Notes: generated by a model not told the origin, from the letters alone. A stretch of 64,000 bases of DNA from Arthrobacter sp. PAMC25564 (GCF_004798705.1 NZ_CP039290.1:1-64000); one strand, 5' to 3'; shown: positions 8,474-22,499, counted from the first letter of the stretch. Translations and numbers: made by a program.

Positions 8474-8790
8474 CTAGATGGATTGGCGGTATCCGAAGAA
8501 TTCGTGGTCGTTGTTGTATCCGCCTTCGCCGCCGCCGATGTGGGAGAAGTCTTTGACGAATTCGATGCCTTTGATCCATTTGACGAGTTTGAAGCCGAGC
8601 TGGACTTCGTTGCGCAGACGCAGCGGTGCGCCGTGTCCGTAGGTCAGCGGCGCGTTGTTCATGTCGTAGGCGAGCATGGTGAGGTGGTAGCTCATCTGTT
8701 CGATCGGCTGCGCGTCGTAGTAGATGCCGCCGTCGGATCCTTCGGCGAAGGAGCACCCGCGGCGCCACCCCGTATTGCGCAGGGGCAGAC
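8474..8790 (-). pseudogene. C-terminal fragment of a molybdopterin-dependent oxidoreductase
   Basis: The frame reads GGIYYDAQPIEQMSYHLTML, then LAYDMNNAPLTYGHGAPLRL and ends FSHIGGGEGGYNNDHEFFGY. This is the end of the oxidoreductase molybdopterin-binding domain of sulfite-oxidase-like enzymes. The N-terminal two thirds, including the cofactor cysteine region, are absent, and upstream sequence does not continue the family. It should be non-functional. Confidence 0.72.
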
Positions 8791-9241
8791 CCGGCCAAGG
8801 AGTCATCGACTACGGTGTTCGCTTCAGTTGAGAGTTCCCCCCGGAAGCTGGCCGGCGTTCTCGGACCTGTGGCGGAGAGCGGACCGGGAACCGTCCCGGT
8901 TGTCCTGATTATCCCGGTTGTCCTGATTATCGTCACGTGCCACGATGTACCTTCGATCGTTGATACCCGGTCGGCTTCCAGTGGTCGACGGACTGCGGAC
9001 TATATACGCAACCGTAGGGGCAACTGGCCGTCCGTGGTTGGTTTCGGCGTCTTCCTTAATGTCCGGCTGTCGTGGATACCCGGGCGCGGCTGATGGATCA
9101 TGACGCGCAGCCGTTCACCGGGCATGGCTGGCCAAGGAGGCTCTGGAGTCGCTCCGGAATGAGCACGGCTGGAGCCAACAAGCCCCGAACTTCCTGGTCC
9201 GGAATAACCACTGATTGCCTGGAACCGCAGCGCTGCCGGCG
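8791..9241. other. Gap with an 18-base tandem duplication, no gene
   Basis: No supported gene. TCCCGGTTGTCCTGATTA occurs twice head to tail at 8894-8911 and 8912-8929. ATATACGCAACCG at 9003 resembles the ACGCAA half-sites of the betaine island. Confidence 0.5.
8894..8929. repeat. 18-base direct tandem repeat, two copies
   Basis: Two exact, abutting copies of an 18-base unit that lies upstream of the broken molybdopterin gene; probably a recent slippage duplication. Confidence 0.85.
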
Positions 9242-9545
9242 CTAAACTGCTGCTGTCCTAAGTTCCCTGATTGCGGGACGGTCTTCGCCGTCGGGGCGCA
9301 GTTCCCCGGTGGGTGAGGCGCGCCGGTACAGGGCCTGGCGGGTGATGCCCAGTTCGGTGCAGACTCCGCTGATTTTGGTTCCGGGCTTGCCCGTGGAGAC
9401 CATGGCGAGCCGGTGTTTCGCGGGGGTCATCTTGTAGGGGCGGCCGCCGTTGCGGCTGCGGGCGCGTGCGGAGGCCGGCGATGGTGCGTTCGGAAATGAG
9501 TTCGCATTCGAACTCGGCGAGGGCTGGCCCAGCTGGCGCACTGAA
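9242..9545 (-). pseudogene. C-terminal fragment of a serine recombinase (resolvase/invertase), frameshifted
   Basis: One frame gives LAEFECELISERTIAGL and the next frame gives ARARSRNGGRPYK, then TKISGVCTELGITRQALYRR and SPTGELRPDG. Joined, this is the end of the catalytic domain and the C-terminal helix-turn-helix of a Pin/resolvase-type serine recombinase. The frame change between AGL and ARAR and the missing N-terminal catalytic serine region make it a pseudogene. It marks former mobile DNA next to the betaine island. Confidence 0.75.
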
Positions 9546-9637
9546 TGCAGACCGCGCAGAAACGACGGCGACACTCCGGCTGGTCCGAAGTGTCGCCGTC
9601 GAAGGCTGGGCCCCAGAGGACCACGGGCGGTTTTGCC

Positions 9638-10615
9638 CTACGTGAGCCAGCCGTTCACAGCGTCCTGGTGGGCGTCCACCCACTTCTTGGCCGCGGCCTC
9701 GGGTGTCATGCCGCCCTGGATATCGGTGGCAACGGAGTTCTGGTCCTCGTTGGTCCACTTAAAGCCCTTGGCCAGCTTTGCTGCGGGCGAGCCGCTGTCA
9801 TCAAGCTTCTTGGAAATGACCTTGTTGAGCTTGTACGTCGGGTAGTCGCAGGCCACTGTTTCCGGGTTCGCGTCGCAGCCCGCGGTCCACGCCGGCAGAC
9901 TTACCTTCTTTAGCGGCACCTCGGAGAGGAACCATTGCGGCTCGTAGAAATAGCCAAGGAGCGGGGTCTCGTTCTGCTGGGCCGTCCGGAACGACTGAAT
10001 CAGGGCGGCCTCCGAACCGGCGAAGACCACCTTGTAATCCAGGTTCAGGTTCTTCACGAGGGCCTCGTCGTTGGTGACGAAGGCTGGGTCGCCGTCCAGG
10101 ACCTGCCCCTTTCCGCCGGACTCTGAAGTGGCGAACATGGAAGCATACTTGTTCAGGTTCTTGCCGTCCGTGATGTCCGGGTACTTTTCTGCCATCCATG
10201 GCGCTACGTACCAACCAATGTGGCCTTCATTGCCAGTGGGGCCAGCGTCAACAGCCACTTTTTGGTCCGTAATATATTGCTTGACCAGATCGGCATGGCC
10301 CCAGTTTTCCATGACGACGTCCACCTCTCCAGAGGCAAAACCCTGCCAGGAGACTTGCTCATTCAGGTCCTTCTGGACCACGGTGCAGCCGAGCTTGTTC
10401 TTCGCCACGTAGCTGTACACGGCGGCGTCGGCCGTATAGCCCACCCACGCGTTCATCGCGACATTTACACTTCCACACGGGGCTCCGGCACCACCGGTGG
10501 CAGCAGCGGCCTGGTTCACCGAGGCGCCGCCGCAACCTGCCAGGAGCAGGGCTGCGGCAGCAGCTCCAGCCACTGCTGGGACAGTTCGTTTCAACAGCAG
10601 TCCAGCTTTTTTCAT
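9638..10615 (-). CDS. proX: Glycine betaine/choline ABC transporter substrate-binding lipoprotein
   Basis: A 325-residue solute-binding protein of the OpuAC/ProX group. The signal peptide ends in LLLAGC with lipid-modified Cys28. The mature part has AMNAWVGYTADAAVYSYVA and EVDVVMENWGHADLVKQYIT, which are typical of quaternary-ammonium binders, with many aromatic residues (W, Y) able to cage a trimethylammonium group. It is the last gene of the minus-strand operon, downstream of the permease and ATPase. Whether choline or betaine is the preferred ligand cannot be read; the operon suggests either. Confidence 0.9.
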   Translation of the reverse strand: MKKAGLLLKRTVPAVAGAAAAALLLAGCGGASVNQAAAATGGAGAPCGSVNVAMNAWVGYTADAAVYSYVAKNKLGCTVVQKDLNEQVSWQGFASGEVDVVMENWGHADLVKQYITDQKVAVDAGPTGNEGHIGWYVAPWMAEKYPDITDGKNLNKYASMFATSESGGKGQVLDGDPAFVTNDEALVKNLNLDYKVVFAGSEAALIQSFRTAQQNETPLLGYFYEPQWFLSEVPLKKVSLPAWTAGCDANPETVACDYPTYKLNKVISKKLDDSGSPAAKLAKGFKWTNEDQNSVATDIQGGMTPEAAAKKWVDAHQDAVNGWLT

Positions 10616-10684
10616 CTTGAGTCTCCTTGTTGGGGAACTACGGGGTCCTCCATGCCCTGTGTCAGGCGCAGGGTGGATTTTCGG

Positions 10685-12715
10685 TCAGGTTGTGGGCTTT
10701 GTCAGCGGGATTTTCCGCGCGGGCGTGGCCGCGGCCGCCTGGGTCATCCTGTCCAGCAGGATGCCGAGGAACACGATGGCAAGGCCCGCGGCGAGGCCCT
10801 TGCCGAAGATGGTGCTTTGGACAAAGCCGGCGACGACGTCGTACCCGAGGCCGCCCGCCCCCACCAGCGCGCCCACGACCACCATGGCCAGGACGTAGAT
10901 CAGCCCCTGGTTGGCAGCGAGGGCAAGGGACTGCCTGGCCATCGGAAGCTGCACCTTGGTAATGACCTGCCAGGGTGTTGAACCGCTCGCGACCGCTGCT
11001 TCGACCACCGTGGGGGAGATCGCAGCGATGCCATCGGCCGTAATCTTGATGGCCACCGGGGCGGCGTAGATGATGCCGGCGATGATCGCCGTGAAGCGGG
11101 TGGCTCCGAAGAGGCCAAGGAAAGGCACAAGGTACACGAAGGCGGGCATGGTCTGCCCCGCGTCCAGCAGGGGCCGCATGAGCTGGTCCACCCGGCCGGA
11201 CCGGCCCATCGCCACGCCGAAGATGACGCCCAGGACCATGACCACTACGGTGGCAACCAAGGTTCCCGCGAGAGTGACCATGGCGTCGCCCCAGAGCCCG
11301 AGGTAGATGATCACCCCCAAGCAGGCCGTAGTCAGAGCGGAGAGCTTCCAGCCGCCCAGGGCGCAGGCCGCGATGGCGATGACGGACACGAGGATATAGA
11401 AGGGGGTGTCCGTGAGCAGCGCCTGGAACGGGTTGAGGATTCCGACGGTGACGCCTTCCCGGAAGGACACGGTGAACAGGGACAGGTTAGCCTGCATCCA
11501 CTGGCTGGCCGAGCCCACCGCCCGGACGATCACCGGACCGATGTTGAGCTCCTGGGGGAATGCTGCCGCCCACAGCATGGTGCGGGACAGCTGCACCATA
11601 ACCACGGCCGCAGCCAGGGCGACGCCCAGGATGATGTACCCGGTCCTGCGGGATACCCTGCGGTTTCGGGCTGCGCCGGGCTCCGCTCGGCGGCTGGCAG
11701 CGGTGGTCACCCGGTCCAGCACAATCGCGAGCAGGACGATGGAGAGCCCGGCGTTCACGGCTGTGCCGACGTCCAGCGATTGCAGCGCCCGGACCACCAC
11801 CTGGCCAAGCCCGGGAGCTGCGATCAGCGCCGCGATGGTGACCATGGACAGGGCCGCCATGGTGCTCTGGTTGATTCCCATCACGATGGTGCGCCGTGCC
11901 ATGGGCAACTGCAGGGTGACGAGCCGCTGCAGACCCGTCGTGCCCAGTGAATCGGAGGCTTCGCGGGTATTTTCCGGGATGCCCCGGATGCCGTGCGCCG
12001 TCAGCCGGATCACGGGCGGTGCCGCGTAGATCACGGTGGCGATCACTGCCGAGGCCGGTCCGATAAGGAAGACCAGGGCAAGCGGGGCCAGGTACACGAA
12101 CGTGGGCAGCGTCTGCATGAAGTCCAGCACCGGCGTGATCACCTTGGCAACCCGGCCATAGACGCCGGCCAGGACACCGAACGGGATCCCGACCAGCAGG
12201 GTCAGCAGCACAGCGGTGAGGACCAGGGCGAATGTATACGTGGCCTCGAGGAACAGTCCTTGGAAGCCGAAGAACATAAAGACCGCGACGGTCAGCAGGG
12301 CGACCCGGGCGTTGCCGATCGCGAACGCGATCCAGCCCAGCAGGCCCACTGTTCCGAGCCAGCCGATCTCCGGCAGGCGCAAGCCCGTGGAACTCGCCGC
12401 AAAGGTAGTGATGAACAGGTTGGCCACGGCGTCGACGGCGGCACGCAGGGGCGTGAAGATGTACAGGAAGACGGGGTTATCCGCGCGGTTCGCTGCCACC
12501 CAGGCGTTGAACTGGTTCAGGGAGCGGTGCAGGTCCGTCAGCTCTGAGGCGGGCAAGGCCAGGGTGGAAGTGCCGTGCAGGACAAGAAACCCCAGGATCC
12601 AGATGACGGCGGCGCCCACCAGCAAGGTCATGCGTTGGCTCGGTCTGCGGCGCGGTTCGCGGGAGGAGGCGGGTGCGGGCTGCGCCGTGGCCCGATCCTG
12701 GACGAGGGTGGACAT
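10685..12715 (-). CDS. proW: Glycine betaine/choline ABC permease with two fused permease domains
   Basis: A 676-residue inner-membrane protein that is two ProW-type permease domains in tandem. Each half has the ABC-contact (EAA) loop: IPENTREASDSLGTTGLQRL in the first and ISPTVVEAAVASGSTPWQVI in the second, and each repeats DFMQTLPTFVYL / DAGQTMPAFVYL. One chain therefore supplies the whole membrane channel. The start is ATG at 12715 ([12 protein letters not shown]); it overlaps the stop of the ATPase gene by one base (TGATG), so longer upstream starts are unlikely. Between the halves lies a linker of about 50 residues. Confidence 0.9.
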   Translation of the reverse strand: MSTLVQDRATAQPAPASSREPRRRPSQRMTLLVGAAVIWILGFLVLHGTSTLALPASELTDLHRSLNQFNAWVAANRADNPVFLYIFTPLRAAVDAVANLFITTFAASSTGLRLPEIGWLGTVGLLGWIAFAIGNARVALLTVAVFMFFGFQGLFLEATYTFALVLTAVLLTLLVGIPFGVLAGVYGRVAKVITPVLDFMQTLPTFVYLAPLALVFLIGPASAVIATVIYAAPPVIRLTAHGIRGIPENTREASDSLGTTGLQRLVTLQLPMARRTIVMGINQSTMAALSMVTIAALIAAPGLGQVVVRALQSLDVGTAVNAGLSIVLLAIVLDRVTTAASRRAEPGAARNRRVSRRTGYIILGVALAAAVVMVQLSRTMLWAAAFPQELNIGPVIVRAVGSASQWMQANLSLFTVSFREGVTVGILNPFQALLTDTPFYILVSVIAIAACALGGWKLSALTTACLGVIIYLGLWGDAMVTLAGTLVATVVVMVLGVIFGVAMGRSGRVDQLMRPLLDAGQTMPAFVYLVPFLGLFGATRFTAIIAGIIYAAPVAIKITADGIAAISPTVVEAAVASGSTPWQVITKVQLPMARQSLALAANQGLIYVLAMVVVGALVGAGGLGYDVVAGFVQSTIFGKGLAAGLAIVFLGILLDRMTQAAAATPARKIPLTKPTT

Positions 12716-13749
12716 CAGGCCGCTGCTTCCGTGGGCTGCAGCACCGAGAGGATGCTGTCGCGGTCGATCTGCCCGGTGATCCTGCCGCTGTCTTCCACCA
12801 GGACGGGGCAGGAGGAGTGCATGACCGCGGCTATGGCATCGCGGATGATCATCCGGGAACTGAGGACCGGCGCGTCTGGCGGAGTTCCGGCCGCCACGGG
12901 CCCGGTGATCCACTTCAGGGTCAGGACATCCGCGCGTGGAACTTCGGACACAAAGTCCTCAATGTATTTGTCCGCCGGGGAGCCCACCAGTTCGTCTCCC
13001 GTGCCGCACTGGACCTTCTCGCCGTTGCGCATGATCAGGATCCGGTCGCCGAGCTTGAGCGCTTCGGAGAGGTCGTGGGTCACAAAGACCATGGTCTTGC
13101 CCATTTCCTTGTGCAGCCGGATGACTTCCGCCTGCATGTCGCGGCGGATCAGCGGATCCAGGGCGGAGAAGGGCTCATCGAAGAGGATGGTGTCCGGATC
13201 GCCGGCGAGGGCCCGGCCCAGGCCGACGCGCTGCTGCATTCCTCCGGACAGCTGGTCGGGGTAGTGCTGTTCGTAGCCTTTCAGGCCCACGAGGTCGATG
13301 ATTTCCCGGGCCCTGGCGTAGCGTTCGTTCTTGCCCATGCCGCGGATCTGCAACCCGTAGGAGACGTTGTCCAGCACGGTGCGGTGGGGCAGGAGACCGA
13401 AGTGCTGGAAGACCATGGACATTTTCCGGCGGCGCAGCTCGCGCAGCTCCGCGACGCCGGCCTGCAGGACGTCCTTGCCGTCCACCAGGACCTGCCCGGA
13501 GGAGGGTTCAATGAGCCGGGTCAGGCAGCGGATCAGGGTCGATTTGCCCGATCCGGAAAGTCCCATGACCACGAAGACCTCGCCCTTGGCGACGTCGAAA
13601 CTCAGGTCGCGGACGGCGGCTACACAGCCGGTGCGTTCGAGCAGTTCAGCAGAGTTGAAGGCCGAGAGTTCAGGATTGCCGGGGACCTTTTCGCCCCCCG
13701 GTCCGAAGACCTTCCAGAGGTTGCGCACTGAGATGTCGGGACTGTTCAT
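12715..13749 (-). CDS. proV: Glycine betaine/choline ABC transporter ATPase
   Basis: A 344-residue ATPase with Walker [10 protein letters not shown], signature [15 protein letters not shown], Walker B TILFDEP and the switch histidine in VFVTHD. The C-terminal 80 residues resemble a reduced CBS region ([20 protein letters not shown]), the part that senses ionic strength or nucleotides in OpuA/ProV proteins; only one such unit is evident, shorter than in E. coli ProV. The start overlaps the end of the aldehyde dehydrogenase gene (ATGA) and the stop overlaps proW, so the operon is tightly coupled. Confidence 0.93.
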   Translation of the reverse strand: MNSPDISVRNLWKVFGPGGEKVPGNPELSAFNSAELLERTGCVAAVRDLSFDVAKGEVFVVMGLSGSGKSTLIRCLTRLIEPSSGQVLVDGKDVLQAGVAELRELRRRKMSMVFQHFGLLPHRTVLDNVSYGLQIRGMGKNERYARAREIIDLVGLKGYEQHYPDQLSGGMQQRVGLGRALAGDPDTILFDEPFSALDPLIRRDMQAEVIRLHKEMGKTMVFVTHDLSEALKLGDRILIMRNGEKVQCGTGDELVGSPADKYIEDFVSEVPRADVLTLKWITGPVAAGTPPDAPVLSSRMIIRDAIAAVMHSSCPVLVEDSGRITGQIDRDSILSVLQPTEAAA

Positions 13750-15299
13750 TGCTGTACTCCTGCCTGTGGAGGCTCGAACCAGTGGCTGGGCTTGGGATTG
13801 ATGTTTTGCCAGATGTGTTTCGTTTCGCGGTATTCCGCTAGCCCCTGAAGTCCCAGTTCACGGCCGTTTCCGGATTTTCCGAAGCCGCCCCATTCCGCCT
13901 GGGGGACGTACGGGTGGTAATCGTTGATCCATACGGTGCCGTGCCGGAGGGCGCCCGCCACGCGCTGCGCGCGGGAACCGTCCTGGGTCCACACGGCACC
14001 GGCCAGTCCGTAGGCGGTGTCGTTGGCCAGCATGATGGCTTCCTCTTCCGTACTGAAGGTCTCCACGGTCAGGACCGGTCCGAACGACTCATCCTGGACT
14101 GCCTTCATGGAAGTGTGGCATCCGTCAAGGATGGTCGGAGGATAATAGCTGCCGACCGACAGCACACCGGCGTCCGGGATGTAGCCGCCGCACAGAAGGC
14201 TGGCCCCCTCATCGATGCCGGCCTGAACGAAGGCGTGGACCTTGTCGCGGTGCGCGGCCGAGATGAGCGGGCCGGTCTGTGCGAGCTCATCGAAGGGTCC
14301 GCCGAGCCGGATGTCCTGTGCACGCCGCACCAGTTCCGCGACAAACCCGTCGTGGATCGATTCCTCGACGAGAAGCCTCGTGCCGGCCGAGCACACCTGC
14401 CCCGAGTGCAGGAACACCGCGGTGAGGGCGTTGTCCAGCGCCGCCTCGCGGTGTGCGTCAGCGAAAACGATGTTGGGGTTTTTCCCGCCCAGTTCCAGGG
14501 CAACCCGTTTGACCGTGGTGGCCGCGCTCTTCATGACGTTTATCCCGGTAGCCAGGCCGCCGGTGAAGGAGACGAGGTCGACGTCGGCGCTTTCGCTCAG
14601 GACTGCGCCGACGTCGGGACCGGTGCCGGTGACGAGGTTGGCAACCCCGGCAGGCAGCCCGGCCTCCAGAAGCGTCTCCATCAGCAGGATGGACGTGGAG
14701 GGTGTCAGTTCGCTGGGTTTGAGGACGAAGGTGTTGCCTGCCAACAGGGCCGGTGCCACCTTCCAGGAGGCCTGAAGAAGGGGGTAGTTCCAGGGCGTGA
14801 TGAGCCCGCAGACACCCACCGGGACGTAGACCACACGGCTGATGCTTCCTGGAACACCCGTATCGATGACGCGGCCGGCGTCCGTTCCGGCGATCCCGCC
14901 GTAGTACCTGAAGCAGGCGGCAATATCGTCGATGTCGTATTCCGCTTCAACGTAGCGCTTGCCCGTGTCGAGGGCTTCGGCGCGGGCATAAAGCGCCTTG
15001 TCGCGTTCCAGCAGTTCAGCGGTGCGGAGCAAGACCTGTCCGCGTTCCTTTTCGCTGGTGCCGGGCCAGCCTCCCCCGTCGAAAGCCCGGCGGGCGCTGG
15101 CGACTGCCGCAGCGGCGTCGGCGTCCGTGCATTCAGCCACCTCGGCCACCTGTTTGCCGTCGGCCGGGCACGCGATGATCCGCGTTTTCCCGGCGGCCGG
15201 TTTTCTCCACCGGCCGTCTACGAACAGGCCCCGGAGCAGCGCGGCGTCCTGGTCCACCACAGTCCGGCCGCGGTTTTCGGCAAACTGGACGCCGCTCAT
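13746..15299 (-). CDS. betB: Betaine aldehyde dehydrogenase
   Basis: A 517-residue NAD(P)-dependent aldehyde dehydrogenase that would oxidise betaine aldehyde to glycine betaine. It shows the Asn of the active site in [20 protein letters not shown], the general base in [12 protein letters not shown], and the nucleophile in [18 protein letters not shown]. The start is taken as ATG at 15299, which overlaps the betA stop as ATGA; a GTG two codons earlier is possible. Its place between choline dehydrogenase and the transporter genes supports the substrate, although family members accept other aldehydes. Confidence 0.9.
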   Translation of the reverse strand: MSGVQFAENRGRTVVDQDAALLRGLFVDGRWRKPAAGKTRIIACPADGKQVAEVAECTDADAAAAVASARRAFDGGGWPGTSEKERGQVLLRTAELLERDKALYARAEALDTGKRYVEAEYDIDDIAACFRYYGGIAGTDAGRVIDTGVPGSISRVVYVPVGVCGLITPWNYPLLQASWKVAPALLAGNTFVLKPSELTPSTSILLMETLLEAGLPAGVANLVTGTGPDVGAVLSESADVDLVSFTGGLATGINVMKSAATTVKRVALELGGKNPNIVFADAHREAALDNALTAVFLHSGQVCSAGTRLLVEESIHDGFVAELVRRAQDIRLGGPFDELAQTGPLISAAHRDKVHAFVQAGIDEGASLLCGGYIPDAGVLSVGSYYPPTILDGCHTSMKAVQDESFGPVLTVETFSTEEEAIMLANDTAYGLAGAVWTQDGSRAQRVAGALRHGTVWINDYHPYVPQAEWGGFGKSGNGRELGLQGLAEYRETKHIWQNINPKPSHWFEPPQAGVQQ

Positions 15300-16996
15300 G
15301 CGCACCCCAGTCTTGGAGCGGCCTGGGGAACCGCGGCCGCCGGGTCGTGCCGGTAGAAGGCGGTGTGCTCCGGTGCCAGCGGCGTACCGCCCAGGATAAG
15401 GTCCGCGGCCTTCTCCGCCAGCATCATGACCGGGGCGTAGATGTTGCCGTTTGTCACGTAAGGCATGGCGGAAGCGTCCGCCACACGCAGCCCGGTTGTG
15501 CCGTGGACCTTCATGGTCAGCGGGTCAACCACGGCCAAGGGGTCGGAGGCAGGGCCCATCCGGGCGGTGCAGGAGGGGTGTAAGGCGGTTTCGGCGTCCC
15601 GCGCCACCCAATCCAGGATCTCCTGGTCCGTCTGCACGGACGGGCCGGGTGATAACTCCCCGCCGCTGTAAGGCGCGAGGGCCGGCTGGGAGAGAATGTC
15701 GCGGGTGACCCGGATGGCCTCGACCCATTCACGCCGGTCCTGATCCGTGGAGAGGTAGTTGAACTTCATCGAGGGGTGCACGGCCGGATCCGTGGAGGTG
15801 ATCCTCAGGCTTCCCCGCGCGTCCGAGTACATCGGGCCCACGTGGACCTGGTATCCGTGCTTGGCGTCGGCTTTCTGTCCGTCATAACGGACGGCAACCG
15901 GCAGGAAGTGGAACATCAGGTTGGGGTAGGAGACGTCCTCGTTCGAACGGACGAAGCCGCCGCCTTCGAAGTGGTTGGTGGCTGCCGGTCCCTTGCGGGC
16001 AAGCAGCCACTGGAGTCCGATCAGGGGGTAGCGCCATAGGCTGAGGTTGGGCTGCATGGAGACGGGCTGCTTGCAGGAGTGCTGGACATACACTTCCAGG
16101 TGGTCCTGCAGGTTCTCGCCGACACCCGGCAGGTCAACCACCGGCCTGATGCCCAGCGACTTCAGGTGGGCAGAATCCCCGACGCCGGAGAGCTGCAGCA
16201 GCTGCGGCGTGTTGATGGCACCGCCGCACAGCACCACTTCCCTGGCATTGACCGTGTGCAGCCGGCCGTTCCGGCGGTACGTGACCCCGGTTGCGGTGGT
16301 GCCGTCGAAGTTGACCCTGGCGACCAGCGCGCGGGTGCGGATAGTCAGGTTCTTCCGGCCCTTGTTGGGGCGAAGGTAGGCCCGTGACGCCGAGAGCCGC
16401 TGGCCCTTGTGGACGTTGCGGTCGAACGGGCCGAAGCCCTCCTGCCTATAGCCGTTGACGTCGTCGGTGCGCGCATGGCCGGCCTCCTCGGACGCCCGGA
16501 AGAAGGCCTGGAACAGGGGGTTCCGGGCGGGCCCGCGCTCCAGGACCAGCGGTCCGTCATGGCCGCGCAGCTCATCGTCAGGAGCCGAAGCCAACGCGGC
16601 TTCCATCCGCTTGAAGTAGGGCAGGCAGTGGGCGAAGTCCCAGGTTTCCATTCCGGCATCGGCACCCCAGCGCTCGTAGTCCAGCGGGTTGCCGCGCTGG
16701 AAGATCATGCCGTTGATGGAGCTGGAGCCGCCCAGGACCTTGCCGCGGGCATGGGCGATCCGGCGCCCGTGCATGTGGGGTTCGGGGTCGGACTGGTATT
16801 GCCAGTCGTAAAATCTGTTGCCGCTGGGGAAGGTCAGGGCCGCCGGCATCTGGATGAAAAGATCCCACGGGTAGTCGCTGCGGCCCGCTTCAAGGACCAG
16901 CACGGTGTGCGTACCGTCCGCGCTCAGCCTGTCCGCCAGGACGGAGCCGGCGCTTCCGCCACCCACAATCAAGTAGTCGTAGCTCTCGGTCGTCAT
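15296..16996 (-). CDS. betA: GMC-family choline dehydrogenase
   Basis: A 566-residue FAD-dependent GMC oxidoreductase. It begins [20 protein letters not shown] with the dinucleotide-binding glycines, has the GMC signature [18 protein letters not shown] near residue 80, and ends with [10 protein letters not shown] and [20 protein letters not shown]. It should oxidise choline to betaine aldehyde. The start ATG at 16996 has a strong AAGGAGATTT ribosome site, which rules out the longer upstream frame. Its stop overlaps betB. Related alcohols are possible substrates, but the context points to choline. Confidence 0.9.
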   Translation of the reverse strand: MTTESYDYLIVGGGSAGSVLADRLSADGTHTVLVLEAGRSDYPWDLFIQMPAALTFPSGNRFYDWQYQSDPEPHMHGRRIAHARGKVLGGSSSINGMIFQRGNPLDYERWGADAGMETWDFAHCLPYFKRMEAALASAPDDELRGHDGPLVLERGPARNPLFQAFFRASEEAGHARTDDVNGYRQEGFGPFDRNVHKGQRLSASRAYLRPNKGRKNLTIRTRALVARVNFDGTTATGVTYRRNGRLHTVNAREVVLCGGAINTPQLLQLSGVGDSAHLKSLGIRPVVDLPGVGENLQDHLEVYVQHSCKQPVSMQPNLSLWRYPLIGLQWLLARKGPAATNHFEGGGFVRSNEDVSYPNLMFHFLPVAVRYDGQKADAKHGYQVHVGPMYSDARGSLRITSTDPAVHPSMKFNYLSTDQDRREWVEAIRVTRDILSQPALAPYSGGELSPGPSVQTDQEILDWVARDAETALHPSCTARMGPASDPLAVVDPLTMKVHGTTGLRVADASAMPYVTNGNIYAPVMMLAEKAADLILGGTPLAPEHTAFYRHDPAAAVPQAAPRLGCA

Positions 16997-17057
16997 AAGG
17001 TAAATCTCCTTGGGCGTGGTCTGTGAGTCGTGTCGAAGGGCTTGAGGTGGCCTAGGT

Positions 17058-20599
<3,542 letters not shown>

Positions 20600-20634
20600 C
20601 TCTTACCTTTTAGTGGAGTACTGCCTGGTGGTGC

Positions 20635-20985
20635 CTAGACGTGCCCGTTGATGGTCAGGCCCGGGGGGAGGTTGGGCGCCTCACTGGATTCCTCGACCAC
20701 GATCTGGCCGTCCACTACGGAGACCTTGTGGACCCGCACGGGGAGCTTGGCCGGCGGTGTATCCACCTGGCCCGTGCGGAGATTGAACTTGGACGCGTGA
20801 AGGGGGCATTCCACCTCGCAGCCTTCCACCCACCCGTCAGCAAGCGATGCATCCTGGTGGGTGCAGGTGTCGTCGAGGGCGAAAAGCTCGCCGTCCTCCG
20901 TATGGAAGACGGCGATCGGTGGTGAAGTGTCGAGACGGACGGCGTCTCCGGGGGCCAAAGCGCTGAGCGGGCAGGCGATGTGCAT
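20635..20985 (-). CDS. Rieske-type ferredoxin of the betaine oxygenase system
   Basis: A 116-residue Rieske [2Fe-2S] protein. Its ligands are C41/H43 (CTH) and C60/H63 (CPLH), the usual pair of CxH and CxxH motifs of oxygenase-associated ferredoxins. The start is ATG at 20985 after an AGAGGA ribosome site; the open frame extends further up but lacks a site. It is the first gene of the minus-strand betaine operon, divergent from the ferredoxin reductase, so the electron path FAD reductase, Rieske ferredoxin, oxygenase is split over a divergent promoter. A nitrite-reductase NirD-like role is much less likely here. Confidence 0.9.
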   Translation of the reverse strand: MHIACPLSALAPGDAVRLDTSPPIAVFHTEDGELFALDDTCTHQDASLADGWVEGCEVECPLHASKFNLRTGQVDTPPAKLPVRVHKVSVVDGQIVVEESSEAPNLPPGLTINGHV

Positions 20986-21054
20986 CTGATAGTCCTCTTT
21001 CCCAGTTGATGAGCTCAACCCGGTCGGCGAGTGTTGTGCCATCATCAACGCCGA

Positions 21055-21190
21055 TCACGATACGCAACACAGTGACCTATGCCACATGCCATTGTCAAGG
21101 ATTCCCGCCTGACCGCCAGCCCTTGACACCCCGCGTGCTCTGCGTCACGCTGTCTCGCATAGAGAATGTCGTTGCGTTATACGCAATTCG
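21055..21190. promoter_or_regulatory. Divergent promoter region of the betaine operons with IclR-type palindrome
   Basis: TTGACA boxes face outward on both strands (minus 21097-21092, plus 21123-21128), each followed about 17 bases later by a weak -10. TTGCGTTATACGCAA at 21172-21186 is a 6+6 inverted repeat. GATACGCAACAC at 21059-21070 is a similar half-site placed near the expected minus-strand start. Both are plausible sites for the IclR regulator at 23695-24504. Promoter assignment is tentative. Confidence 0.5.
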
Positions 21191-21217
21191 TTGTATCGAA
21201 GTATCGGGAAGGCGGCC

Positions 21218-22447
21218 ATGCAGACATTGGCAATTGTGGGGGCTTCCCTGGCGGGAATCTCAGCCGCGCGAGCCGCACGCGCACAAGGATTCGCCGGCAG
21301 GCTCATCCTCATCGGCGACGAGCCGCACCGGCCGTATGACAGGCCACCCCTGTCCAAGGATTTCCTCGCGGGAAAGATCCGGCCCGAAGACCTCTCCCTG
21401 GAGAGTCCCGGAGAGGGTGGAGGCCCGGACCCGCTTCAGGTGGAGTGGCTGCTGGGGTCAGCGGCCCGCAGCCTCGATGCCGCATCCCTGACCGTAACAC
21501 TCGACAACGGCACGGATATAAAAGCCGACGGCGTGGTGATTGCCACCGGGGCATCGGCCCGGACGCTGCCGGAACTCGCCGGGCTGGCGAACGTTTTTAC
21601 CCTGCGCAGCCTGGACGACGCGCAGGACCTCGCTGCCGAGCTGGTGCCGGGGACCAGGCTCGTCATCATCGGCGCCGGCTTCATCGGCGCCGAGGTAGCT
21701 TCCACTGCCCGCGCCCTCGGCGCCGAAGTCACCGTTGTCTGCTCGGGTACCGTTCCGCTCAGCCGGCCTCTGGGTACCGAAATGGCAGCCACCCTGGCCG
21801 CGTTATATGGAATTAACGGGGTGGAGCTGATTTGTGACGTCGCCGTCGACTCCTATTACAGCGGAGAAGGCGTGGTCAGCGGGCTGCGCCTCGCCAACGG
21901 CCGATACGTTCCTGCCGACGTCGTCCTGGTGGCCATCGGGGCCGTGCCCAACACAGCCTGGCTTGCAAGCTCCGGCCTCGAACTCGGCGACGGCGTCCTT
22001 TGCGATCCGATGGGCCGCACCAACGTGCCGGGCCTCGTAGCAGTCGGCGACTGTGCTGCGTGGCTGGACGAAGAGTCGGGAAAGCACCGCCGCGTGGAGC
22101 ATTGGAGCGGGGCCGTGGAGCGCCCGGCGCTCGCCGTTGCGGCACTCCTGGAACCCGGGACCGCCTGCCAGCCGCTGAACGTACCGTACTTCTGGTCAGA
22201 CCAGTACAACGTCAGGATCCAGTTCGCGGGCGACGCACGGGACGCCGACCGGGTGGAAATCGAGGCCGGAGATCCCGCAGCGCACAGCTTCCTGGCTGTC
22301 TATTACCGCGGCGCCCGGCCTGTGGCCGTCCTTGGCGCCAACCAGCCCCGCCTCTTCACCAAGTGGCGGCGGCAGCTCAATGCCGCACGGGCAGCTACAG
22401 CCGCCGCAGCCCAGCCCGTGCCGGCGGCATCCGCAAGTTTCGCCTGA
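21218..22447 (+). CDS. FAD-dependent ferredoxin reductase of the betaine oxygenase system
   Basis: A 409-residue rubredoxin/ferredoxin reductase-type flavoprotein. It has the FAD site IVGASLAGISAARAARAQGF at the N-terminus, RPYDRPPLSKDFLAG, a second dinucleotide fold IIGAGFIGAEVASTARALGA for NAD(P)H, and the conserved GLVAVGDCAAW that closes the FAD pocket. The ATG at 21218 follows GGGAAGG. It lies 52 bases upstream of the Rieske oxygenase, with which it must share a transcript, and would pass electrons from NAD(P)H to the Rieske ferredoxin. Confidence 0.92.
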   Translation: MQTLAIVGASLAGISAARAARAQGFAGRLILIGDEPHRPYDRPPLSKDFLAGKIRPEDLSLESPGEGGGPDPLQVEWLLGSAARSLDAASLTVTLDNGTDIKADGVVIATGASARTLPELAGLANVFTLRSLDDAQDLAAELVPGTRLVIIGAGFIGAEVASTARALGAEVTVVCSGTVPLSRPLGTEMAATLAALYGINGVELICDVAVDSYYSGEGVVSGLRLANGRYVPADVVLVAIGAVPNTAWLASSGLELGDGVLCDPMGRTNVPGLVAVGDCAAWLDEESGKHRRVEHWSGAVERPALAVAALLEPGTACQPLNVPYFWSDQYNVRIQFAGDARDADRVEIEAGDPAAHSFLAVYYRGARPVAVLGANQPRLFTKWRRQLNAARAATAAAAQPVPAASASFA

Positions 22448-22499
22448 CCCCCTCCAAGCCTTCCAATCCAGTTGTCAGTCACCGCAGAGGAGTAAAAGT

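Noticed and set aside
6048..9640. Prophage or integrative element
   Set aside because: No integrase, capsid, portal or conjugation genes; the resolvase fragment and IS ends suffice to explain the debris.
12716..12913. N-terminal extension of the fused permease
   Set aside because: The ATG at 12715 overlaps the proV stop and begins a normal permease N-terminus; the extra sequence is proV read in another frame.
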